A stretch of DNA of 64,000 nt from Haemaphysalis longicornis. Lineage: Eukaryota; Arthropoda; Arachnida; Ixodida; Ixodidae. The stretch is taken from contig CM023450.1 in NCBI GenBank assembly GCA_013339765.2, forward strand, positions 186,634,188 through 186,698,187, read 5' to 3'. Of the stretch, positions 56,263 to 64,000 are shown in pieces (within the stretch, counting starts at the first letter, position 1; every line of letters starts with the position of its first letter). Both the position numbers and the translations under genes were made by a program. The notes under the pieces were generated by a model, which saw only the letters and a list, made by a program, of their open reading frames with translations, was not told the DNA's origin and did not search any database.

Positions 56263-57570
56263 ATGACGCAAGGTGGCCCCACCGATGTGAACGCCGCCAT
56301 GGGTGCTCCCCCGGCGAGTTCATCGGCGCCAGCCTGGACAATAACCTGCCGGCAGCGCGAACCCCGGTCTTTTACTGGGCTTCCACATGAGGACGTGGAG
56401 GACTGTCTGGATAATTACGAGCGAGTCAGCTTCTTCAATCGATGGGACGATTCCCTCAAGCGGAGGCACGTGGGCTTTTACCTTGACCTAATAGCAGAGG
56501 ACATGGTACCACAACAATGCGCGCGACTTGCCTGACTGGCCGCGCTTCACATCGGAGCTGCGCCGAGTCTTCGGCGCGTCATCTATGCGTACCGAAGCCG
56601 CCAAGAAGAAATTGGACGAGCGCGTGCAACGACCTGGTGAGTCCTACACGTCGTACATTGAGGACGTCATCGCGTTATGCCGCCGTGCGAATAAAGACAT
56701 GACGGAGGAAAGCCGAGTTCGCCATGTCCTCAAAGGAATTTCCCCCTTGGCATTTAACGCGCTGGCCGCACAAAACCCCACCACCATTAACCAGATTGTC
56801 ACGACGTGCCGCGCCTCGACGACCTTCAGTCACTACGTCGGCAGCCAATCCAGTGGGATAGCCGCGCCTCGACGGACGAAGCCGATTTGCGCTTTTTGAT
56901 ACGTTCGATCATCCGCGAGGAACTGGCAGTGCAGACATCGCACGGTTTGTCCGAACCGCGCCGCGAGGCCTCCATACCGGGTCTGCGCGAGCTAATCAAG
57001 CAGGAACTGGCTTCCCTTGTGCCTCCCTCGGAACCTAGAACGGACGTTCACCCAGTCTCTGACCCCGCCTTGGTGGCTCCACTGCCTTTTGCTCCCAGTG
57101 CTCCAGTTCTGACGGCACCTCTCCCTGAACCTGCATGTTCCCCTCTGGCAACTGTCTCTGCTCCTGTCAGTCGACCGCCTGTCCCTTCGCATCCAGGCCA
57201 TGTCCATCCTTACCCAGTGCCACCTGCTGTTCCTCCGCAGTCTGCGTACGGCTACCCGGCTTGGCATCTTCCGCGACCCATCTGCTTCTATTGCAGCATC
57301 CGGGGGCATGTCTCCCGCTTCTGTAGGCGGCGCCAACAAGACGAAAGACTCGCCTACTCCACCATCCCACAAGGCAGCCGTCAGCCATCCTACCAATATT
57401 ACTCCCAACGGTTCCACGACGCCAGACGTTTTCCCTCGCCTAACGACCCCCAGGATCAGCAACGCAGCCCCTGGCTCCCGAGAAGAAGTTCGCCGTTCGC
57501 CTCCCGCCGCCGCTCTGTCTCGCCGCTTCGTCCGGCCTCCCAGGGCGCCAACTACCACACGGAAAACTAG
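56263..57570 (+). pseudogene. Gypsy gag (capsid and CCHC nucleocapsid) with two frameshifts
   Basis: From ATG 56263: a capsid-like region with PRSFTGLPHEDVEDCLDNYE and FNRWDDSLKRRHVGFYLDL; a frame change near 56505; WPRFTSELRRVFG and VQRPGESYTSYIEDVIALCR; a second change near 56815; then FLIRSIIREEL, a proline-rich linker and a zinc knuckle at about 57283-57330 (CFYCSIRGHVSRFC). This is the usual gag of metazoan Ty3/Gypsy elements. The two frameshifts suggest it is no longer active. Confidence 0.8.
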
Positions 57571-57599
57571 AAACTGCAGTTTCTGGGGGCGAAACTGCG

Positions 57600-57974
57600 T
57601 TGCGATGGATTTCTAGAAGTCCCCCTGATCGGCCATCAAACACATTATCTGTTGTCGTTGAAGGAATTGATGTGGAAGCTCTTGTCGACACTGGTGCTAG
57701 TATTTCTATAATTCGTGAAGACGTGTGTTCCAAATTGCGTAAAGTACGAACCCCCTACCCTGGTCCCTCTCTACGTGGTGCTAACAACGCCATGATCCAA
57801 CCTTCCGGACTCTGTACAGCCCGTGTTACCATTGCCGGCATTCGACATCACATTCAGCTCGCAGTACTACCTTCATGTGTTCATCAGATGATATTGGGTT
57901 GGGACTTTCTCAAATCGGCGTCTGCTGTGATCTCGTGCAAAGAACCCTTGCTTCGTATGATCGACACTGTGTAG
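57600..57974 (+). CDS. Gypsy aspartic protease
   Basis: The open frame contains VDVEALVDTGASISIIRED-like sequence with the catalytic DTGA, and later HQMILGWDFLKSASAVISC, matching the I-[IL]-G-x-D-F-L flap-side motif of retropepsins. It processes the Gag/Pol polyprotein in intact elements. The frame stops at the deletion junction where RT should begin. Confidence 0.8.
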   Translation: MRWISRSPPDRPSNTLSVVVEGIDVEALVDTGASISIIREDVCSKLRKVRTPYPGPSLRGANNAMIQPSGLCTARVTIAGIRHHIQLAVLPSCVHQMILGWDFLKSASAVISCKEPLLRMIDTV

Positions 57975-58280
57975 CTCGTCTGAGGACAACAGCTACACAA
58001 GAAGAGCGCAAGGCCAATTATGACGCCACGCATCGCGTTGTCTCCTTCAAAGCTGGTGATCAAGTTCTGCTTTCTACTCCCCTTCGTGCCACAGTGCCAC
58101 AGGACTTTGTGAGAAGTTCTTGCCCCGCTACATCGGACCATACACCATGGTAGAGCAGACTTCCCCTGTGAATTACCGAGTGTCCCCCAACGCTAGTGTC
58201 ACCGGCCGTCGTTGTCGTGGACCCGAGATCGTGCACGTTTCCCGGCTCAAGCCATTTCTCTCTCGGTCTACACACTCTTA
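57975..58280 (+). pseudogene. Gypsy integrase C-terminal (GPY/F-type) remnant
   Basis: The frame NYDATHRVVSFKAGDQVLLS is followed, after one frame change, by KFLPRYIGPYTMVEQTSPVN and EIVHVSRLKPFL. These are the Y-[DN]-x-x-H...F-x-x-G-D-x-V-[LW]-L and GPY/F-module motifs at the end of Ty3/Gypsy integrases. The catalytic core is gone. Confidence 0.75.
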
Positions 58281-58305
58281 GCGCCCGAGTCGGCCGCTCC
58301 ACAAA

Positions 58306-58317
58306 GAGGGGGGATAT
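58306..58317 (+). other. Polypurine tract
   Basis: AAGAGGGGGGAT-type purine run immediately before the 3' LTR start, the expected plus-strand primer site. A second copy precedes the complete 3' LTR at 58410-58420. Confidence 0.7.
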
Positions 58318-58701
58318 TGTAAGCGCTGGTTAGTGCCCCGACACCAGAGGAATGTGCGTCCGGACAATCCCCCGCTAGTTGTACACAAACGGTATGTGCG
58401 GAGTACTAGCAGGGGGATATTGTAAGCGCTGGTTAGTGCCCCGACACCAGAGGAATGTGCGTCCGGACAATCCCCCGGTAGTTGTACACAAACGGTATGT
58501 GCGGAGTACTAGCAGAAGGGTATGCGCCAGTGGAGTCGTACTCCGGAGGCCTGTCTTCCACATGCAATCATGCTTCGTCATCGTCATCGGTTGTCTATCA
58601 GCATCAACGCCCGTCTTGGTTGTTCTCTGGGGCTCGCTCCCTGTCACGTAGGACAAGGCTCGCCTAATAAAGACGTTCCCCAAGACTACTGGTGCGCGCC
58701 T

Positions 58702-58704
<3 letters not shown>
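58318..58704 (+). repeat. 3' LTR with tandem duplication of its first part
   Basis: The first about 93 bases of the LTR (58318-58410) plus a short purine tract are followed by a complete LTR (58421-58704). This 103-base tandem duplication includes the polypurine tract and is absent from the 5' LTR. Confidence 0.88.

Positions 58705-58733
<29 letters not shown>
58705..58733. repeat. TA microsatellite
   Basis: A pure TA run at the junction of the Gypsy 3' LTR and B56 unit B. A matching TATATATATA run is before the 5' LTR at 55873-55886. Confidence 0.92.
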
Positions 58734-58735
<2 letters not shown>

Positions 58736-58939
58736 GTGGCCGCAGCACTATACCTGGAGACTAACGGGAGTGGGAATTCCCCCGGGTGTATGGGGTAAGG
58801 GTATGTGTCGGCGCTAGAATTGGCAGAAGCCCCGTTTTCATCGTCTGGCACGGTGCGAGAGCGCTCGCGAAACGGACCTGGGTAGCACCGCTACTGCTAC
58901 ATCCTCCGCCCTAAAGTTTGGTCTGAACTGCCTCGCATC

Positions 58940-60090
58940 ATGGAGTTAAGTCGAAACGTGCTCCCCGCCATGCCTGGATACATTGTACGGGAAGGCCCGC
59001 CGCCTTCCCAGACGCCAACCACAAGTATGGATGCACCCGACCATCGTGACATCGTGACCAAGGCCTCCTGGCCAAATGTGGAGCTTCTGTGCAGCCTCCT
59101 GGGGTCACCAGAGTTCAACCCGTCCCACTGGCAATGGGTCATAGGCCAAAAGTTGGTTTTGCAGCTCCTGGACCGGTTCAACTGCGAGGACGGGGGGGAG
59201 CGCGATATTCTCGAGGCCGTACTGCACACCATCTACCTCATGTTCCTTGGCCTATGGGCGTACTTGACGAAGAATTTCGAGAACGTATTTGAAAGGTTCA
59301 TTTACGAGACGGAGAAATTCAACGGAGTCGCCAAACTTCTCAAGGTCCTGGGGTCCCCCATCGACAGCTTCGCGCTTCCCGTCAAGGCCGAGCACAAGCA
59401 GTTCCTCGTCAAGGTGCTCCTCCCGCTGCACAAGCCCGAATGCTTCGAGCAGTACCACGCGCAGCGGACACACTGTCTCTGTAAGTGCCTTGAAAAGGAC
59501 GCTACGCTTGCTGAACAAGTAGTGAAGGCCTTACTTATATTCTGGCCAAAGATTTGCACTGAAAAAGAGTTCCGGTTTCTCCAGGATATTGAGAACATCC
59601 TATACGTCGCAGCGCCTACGCAGTTCGCCAAGATCGAAGACGCGCTCCTTCACGCAGGTAGCCAAGTGCCTCTGTAACCCACATGCTATGTGGCGTGAAG
59701 CGGGCGCTATACTTGTGGGAAAAACGACTACATCCTAGCCCTTATCAAAGAAGAACAACCCGACGGTGATTTGCCGTGATATTCCTGGGCGACTGTATTC
59801 GTGCTTCCAAGGAGCCAATGGTGACCAGGACAGCCGTGGCGCTTGTCTACAACGCCGCTCAAGGGATTCATGGAAATGAACTTCCAGGTCTTCCAGTGGC
59901 TAGCTCCGTCCACAAGACCGCGAGGGCGAGAAGGAGAAGGAGAAAAGAGCGCCTAAAAGTGCGGAACGAGCTATGGAAGCGACCGTCTCAGTTTGAGCTG
60001 GGAACACCATGTCTCCGACTGGCGGGCAACGCCGAGGCGGGCGGCCGCTTCCTCCGGTTGAGGGCCTTCTCTCTCAATGAGCTGTTCTGA
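58940..60090 (+). pseudogene. PP2A regulatory subunit B56 retro-pseudogene, unit B
   Basis: ATG 58940 starts MELSRNVLPAMPGYIVREGP. The frame is open for 245 codons through VTKASWPNVELLCSLLGSPE, HWQWVIGQKLVLQLLDRFNC, FIYETEKFNGVAKLLKVLGS, LPVKAEHKQFLVKVLLPLHK, LLIFWPKICTEKEFRFLQDI and APTQFAKIEDALL, then frameshifts at about 59655. The remaining parts, with VALVYNAAQGIHGNE and LKVRNELWKRPSQFELG, follow in other frames to a stop at 60090. The core is intact enough for unambiguous assignment to B56. The N-terminal HEAT repeats are replaced by the same short leader as in the other copies. Confidence 0.82.
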
Positions 60091-60509
60091 ACTTCACAAT
60101 ATTGGGGATTAGAGCTTCTTGTACAGGCTATCTATGTTGATTGTAGCTAGCGCTGTATGTAGTACGGTATGGGTCTTTACCTCATAAATGTTGGTATAGA
60201 GCGGCCCATTGCCACTTTTTTGCTGCCCACGGGCAATTGTTAGAATAGGAGTCGAATATTTTTCGCCCTGAATTTTCTTCCCGAGTCCTAACAAACGGTC
60301 GATTAGATATGGTACATCCTTCCCTATGAATAAAAGAACCAACGTTTCTGCACTTAGCATGGCATGTGTCATGTTTACATATCATGCACTTCACTGAAAA
60401 ATCCGCGGCCACCAGATGGATACAGTAGCGTGTAGGCTTTTGAGACACCATAGGCTCAAAGCTGACGCTTTTCATCTTTGGAGAAGTGTATATATTAGTG
60501 ACATGCATA
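60091..60509 (+). repeat. B56-unit 3' module, unit B
   Basis: Longest copy of the module: includes TTGTAGCTAGCGCTGTATGT, CCCTATGAATAAAAGAACCA (AATAAA signal), GCATGGCATGTGTCATGTTT and CCAGATGGATACAGTAGCGT, and ends at the TIR element. Confidence 0.65.
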
Positions 60510-61381
60510 GAGTAATCCTTCGTGAACTGGAAGTGGTAAAACCCTCTGAAATGTCGATATAAGCCGAGTTTCGAGTAAGCGAAATGCCTTAAATCTGTGG
60601 CCAGGTCAAAAGGTCAACTGCACAGGGGAGCTTTTGTCATCACAGCAAGATAATTGGCAGGAAAAACAACTTGTTTTATTGCTCTAGAAAGAACTGCGGA
60701 GTACTTGCCGGCTTCGTATTCGCATTTGGCCCGAGAGAGTTGCCCTCTATCTACTCCATCACTTCAATTGTAGGTCGCCACGGCTATGTTCTTTTTTGTT
60801 TATTGATTGATTCACTGTGGGGTTTAACGCGCCGACGCTTCACAGGCGATGATTGGCGCCGTAGTGGAGGGCTCCGGAGTGATTTGGGCACCTTGGGATG
60901 TTTAACGTGTACCGAAATCTCGAATACCCTGGCGTTTTCGCCTCCATCCATTCTTCCTTGTGAAGGAGGCGGATCATGTTGTTTCTGCCGTTGTAGGCGA
61001 TTATCGAGGCTCCTCCTCGTCCGCTTGATCAACTGCGCCGCGCACAGCTATCTCAATAGGGTAGGCGTCCGGCAGCATTACTCTAATGCGGAGATCGGCT
61101 TCATATAGCGCGTACTCCGCGAACATCTGCGTTCACGACTGCGTTCGGCGCGTAGTGGGACAAGCGTTCGAACGGAGGCCTAATCAGCTGCCTACGGCGG
61201 GCTTTCCCTTGTGTCTTTCTGTCAAACATTTCGAGGTATCCGTGGTTCCCCCAAAGAATCGGCTTCCAGACAGAGGCGTCAAATACATAGCACCTATGGG
61301 AGGGGAACCCACGGCGACAAAAAGTGCCGATTTGACCGATACTTCTAGATATCCGAGTTTTCAGTTAACAAGGTACTACTA
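60510..61381. mobile_element. CAGT-type TIR element carrying a SINE segment (unit B)
   Basis: The right terminus (decayed: GAGTAATCCTTCGTGAACTG) lies at 60510 and the left terminus (complement TAGTAGTACCTTGTTAACTG) at 61381. Internal sequence matches 33009-33901 inverted, including the SINE-like part at 60805-61025 (GGGGTTTAACGCGCCGACGC and on). Confidence 0.7.
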
Positions 61382-61739
61382 TGTATATAAATTCCAATCA
61401 CCTTAGTCTAACGACAAATAGGGTTGAAACGCGAACATTTCTTTCTGCGAATATCAAACTGAGAATTGCCAATGTCGCTGCAGAGAATGCGTCAACGATG
61501 TGAAAGTGAAACTCGCCCGCAGTCAAAGTATTAACTCGGACGACAGCAAAAGAATCCCCGCACTACGAAGCCGAGTCCCCTTAGACCATCATTTTCGTCC
61601 AAAATCCGAGTGCCTAAATACGAAGCCAAATTTAACTTAAACTGAACCACAGTCCAAAGCCTGCACCTGGCGCAACGAACCAAAAAAAGTTAAGAGCGAC
61701 CCGAACGCGATGATGGCGTAGATTCTACTTCCGGCCACC

Positions 61740-62560
61740 GTAAGCCAAAAGATTAGTGCCACTGAGCTCCCAATGGGGGCATGTGCGGCGCAACCTAGCC
61801 GCAGAAAACAGGATCGATGTGAACTGATAACAACTGAGTACAAGATTATTTTGTCCCTCTCTGCAGCCGGGTCGTGCTGCTTTGAACAGTTTTTTTTCTA
61901 GGTGACGTGCGAGTTTGAACTTATCGAATCGAAGATTTCAGGGATAGTAAGGCCAATCTGGTTACACTTGCGCGAGGTATATGTCCTGGGAGAAGATCAG
62001 ATAAACCACATCTCAGAGGGTGCGTTTAACAGCCCCCAAGCGACAACATAGATGCTTGCGACAAGAGAACTGCAAGGTAAGGGACGATTCTGCCTTTGTC
62101 ACTAGGACCCGTAGGAACACGAGGTGAAATCGAAGCTTCACTGGCTGCTGTATGGTGCTGTGGACGGAGGCATTCGGGCGGCGTTTGCGGTGCACAGGAA
62201 AGTGACTGATGTAAGCCGGGAACGCTGGTGTGTAGCACGTGCGCACGACAAGGCTTCCACCACCTTCACCGTGCTTCTCAAGCTTAAGTCTGGAATAAAG
62301 GTTGACGACCTGGCCCACCAAATCCGACTCGTAGGGGCTCTGGTTATCGTCGTCGCCCCTGGGCGTCGCATGCAGTGCCTTCGCTACCCGACCGGCGGCC
62401 ACATACGCAGGGACTGCCAGGTGCCGCGCTGCAGTCGGCGGCCTCCAAGACACACTCCTCCAGGCAACTTTTACCGTCAATACGTATGGCAAAGAGTGCG
62501 GAATAACCTGCACTCTGCAAAAATCGTAACTTATGGTCGTACACAGGCGAAGCACTAGGA
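61740..62560 (+). pseudogene. CCHC zinc-knuckle gag-like protein, unit B copy
   Basis: Reading plus: an N-terminal part with ESKISGIVRPIWLHLREVYV, then after stops KLHWLLYGAVDGGIRAAFAV, DVSRERWCVARAHDKASTTF, KVDDLAHQIRLVGALVIVVA, and a knuckle region MQCLRYPTGGHIRRDCQVPR with the second C replaced by Y (C-x-x-Y). The family is a gag-like nucleic-acid-binding protein common in tick retroelements. No RT lies downstream. It ends ...VTYGRTQAKH before a poly-A-rich stretch that resembles an A-tail (62551-62570). Confidence 0.68.
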
Positions 62561-63020
62561 AAAAAAAAAGACAGCCAAATCACGCAAGCTAAGAAGAAAA
62601 AAAGGGTAGAAAAGGGGAGAAAATCATGTTTTTTTTTTTCCACCAGCCAGGTCAGTTTTCTCCCCCAAGTTGGTTTTCACCACAAACAGTAATACGGAGG
62701 AGGAAATAATATTTTCTGCCATCTGCGATCTGCTGACCGGCAGCCGACGCCGATACACAAATCGTCTTGGTTGCACGGTGGCCTTCGCCGATCGGTCGTA
62801 CACGACGACTCTCCACACTCGCCCACTGCAGTGGGCTACTTCCGTTGTCCTCTCAATCTCTTTATTATCACTATGGTGCGCCTCCACGCAAACTCACGGC
62901 TTGCTGGCGGTGTCTGGCACACATTCTGCGGGCGCAGCTACATGCTTGCTTTGTGCGACTAGGCTGCACCTGTTAAATGTTAGCACCATTTCGATGTCGT
63001 CCAAAAGTTAGAGGGCAGCG
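62561..63020 (+). repeat. Unit B downstream flank, shared with unit A
   Basis: Segments such as GAAAAGGGGAGAAAATC, CCACCAGCCAGG, GTTGCACGGTGGCCTT and CATTCTGCGGGCGCAGCTAC recur on minus at 29230-28832 in unit A. A conserved frame was not found on either strand. The repeated GGAGAAAA motifs are unexplained. Confidence 0.6.
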
Positions 63021-63024
63021 ATGA

Positions 63025-63390
63025 TACTAAACTGCCCCATTCTTCATCAACAAGAACGGTTCGCCGCATATTGGTCGTCGTCAGTTCCCTAGAACACAAG
63101 GCGCACGGTAGCAATTCGGCTGGCGTGGCCCGAATGGTTGCCAGACCAGGGGTGGGCTTTTCGGTAAAGAGCGAGGGCAGGAAAATGAGTGTTATTGCTC
63201 ATACTCTTCATGCCGTTTTTTTTGCAGGGGTTATTTTTGTTCTTTGAGCTATTATTTTGCATTTTACAAAACGTAAAACTAATGTAACACTTACACTGGT
63301 TACATTGCCAAAATAACAAAACACAGATGAGCCTCACGCATGGATGTGGGTTATCACAACAAACAACAAGCTCGTTGTTCCTAATTGCAT
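63025..63390. other. Spacer between inverted units B and C
   Basis: Sequence with no recognised frame or repeat copy. It separates the 3' flank of unit B from the first aligned base of unit C. Confidence 0.4.
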
Positions 63391-63393
63391 GAT

Positions 63394-64000
63394 CACAGGC
63401 AGTTTGCACTTTGAACATTTACACTTTCTCTGCAGGCTGCTTTGGAAATTCTCCATTTGATTTTCGCAAGCAAAAAATCTTCGCGTTTCAACCCTCGTCG
63501 TCATAGGTCTGAGGGGATTTGGACTTGTGCGTATGCAGTAGTCCCTCGTTAACTCAAATGCGGATATCTCAAATATCGGTCCAATCAGCACTTTTTTCTC
63601 GCCGTGAATTCACCTCCCGTAGGGTGCTATGTATTTGCCCCGTTTTATCTGGAAGCGTTTTCTTCGGGGAATCATGGATACCTGAAATGTTGACAGAGAG
63701 AACACAAGAGAAAGCCCGCCGCAGGCATCTGATAATATCACCGTTCGAACGCTCAGGTCCCTCTACTCGCCCGAACGCGGTCGTGAACGGCAAATTTTCG
63801 CGGAGTGCGGGCTAGCGTGATTCTGTCCGACGCGTTCCTCGTCGCGGTAGCTGTGAACGACGCAATTGACCATGCGGACGACGAAGAGCCTCGATAAGTG
63901 CCTATAACGGCAGAAACAGCATGCTCTGCCTGCTTCACAAGGAAGAATGCGAGGAGGCGCAGTGCAAAACGCCCGTGTGTTCGAGATTTTGGCGCACGTT
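63394..64000 (-). repeat. B56 unit C (minus strand, runs off the window)
   Basis: The stretch from CACAGGCAGTTTGCACTTTG aligns with 32880-33008 of unit A. The TIR element starts at 63536 (CAGTAGTCCCTCGTTAACTC) and its SINE-like segment begins near 63870 and is cut by the window end. By analogy with units A and B, a minus-strand B56 copy should follow to the right. Confidence 0.65.

Larger units (their letters stand above)
55887..58704 (+). mobile_element. Ty3/Gypsy LTR retrotransposon, internally deleted
   Basis: LTR, gag, protease and the integrase C-terminal end, then LTR. Reverse transcriptase, RNase H and the integrase core are absent, so the coding part is about 2.1 kb. High LTR similarity points to a fairly recent insertion. 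It interrupts the microsatellite at the 5' edge of B56 unit B. Confidence 0.88.
58732..63020 (+). repeat. B56 unit B (plus strand, most complete)
   Basis: From 5' to 3': decayed MD-x-WPK ORF region (58735-58939), B56 pseudogene (58940-60090), 3' module, TIR/SINE element (60510-61381), a spacer with CAAAATCCGAGTGCCTAAAT, CCHC gag-like pseudogene (61740-62560), and a downstream flank shared with unit A to about 28832. It is uninterrupted by the insertions that split unit A, so it gives the best view of the unit. Confidence 0.7.

Noticed and set aside
61637..61843. Short minus frame between the TIR element and the gag-like gene
   Set aside because: It is not kept open in the homologous part of unit A; treated as chance.
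62013..62555. 180-codon minus frame
   Set aside because: Exactly antisense to the CCHC gag-like frame, whose zinc-knuckle-like region and homology with unit A are on plus.

Overview
This window looks like nuclear DNA from a hard tick (Ixodidae). The evidence is one split gene with GT-AG introns, tRNA-derived SINEs of the tick Ruka type, microsatellites, and a dense nest of decayed LINE, Penelope, Gypsy and DNA transposons. There is no sign of bacterial gene organisation. The species assignment is inference from repeat style.

Left part (1 to about 28 kb). The only host gene I can identify is a TRMT2-type tRNA (uracil-5-)-methyltransferase on the minus strand. Four exons (18027-18081, 15630-15752, 14106-14205, 9877-10084) join in consistent phase; the last carries an apparent one-base deletion. 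The RRM-like N-terminus and the SAM-binding/catalytic C-terminus were not found. The introns hold TIR elements: two adjacent Tigger/pogo-like elements (11274-12523, 12540-13971), a 1-kb AAAGGGACACTAAAG-type element (16453-17459), a GTTAC-rich element near 20 kb, and another Tigger-like remnant (21247-22027). A CG-rich block at 22.4-22.8 kb may be a minus-strand first exon. A lone THAP-domain fragment lies at 3.6 kb.

Right part (28 to 64 kb). This is dominated by repeated copies of one composite unit, here called the B56 unit. On its coding strand it reads: a short conserved ORF module (U module), a TA/TG microsatellite, a small conserved ORF beginning MD-x-WPK, an intronless PP2A B56 (B') regulatory-subunit pseudogene, a shared 3' module, a CAGT-type TIR element carrying a reversed SINE-like segment at a fixed site, and a CCHC zinc-knuckle gag-like ORF. 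Unit A is on minus (about 39.48 to 28.3 kb), unit 2 on plus (47.3-51.7 kb, 3' truncated), unit B on plus (58.7-63.0 kb). Unit C on minus enters at 63.4 kb and runs off the window. All are degenerate.

Younger insertions cut these units. They are a P-element-like transposon encoding only a THAP domain and a coiled coil (35661-38984), an I-type LINE (39.5-45.2 kb) with a MITE and another repeat nested in it, a CR1/L2-like LINE (30916-32548), a LINE 3' end (49.4-50.0 kb), a Penelope-like element with an endonuclease remnant (51.7-54.2 kb), a Ty3/Gypsy element that lost RT, RNase H and the integrase core (55887-58704), two intact-looking SINEs with target-site duplications, and a hAT MITE.

The most novel observation is that a phosphatase regulatory-subunit gene is multiplied together with transposon ends and a gag-like gene in fixed order. 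Either it was captured by a mobile composite or it spread by local segmental duplication; the window alone cannot decide which.
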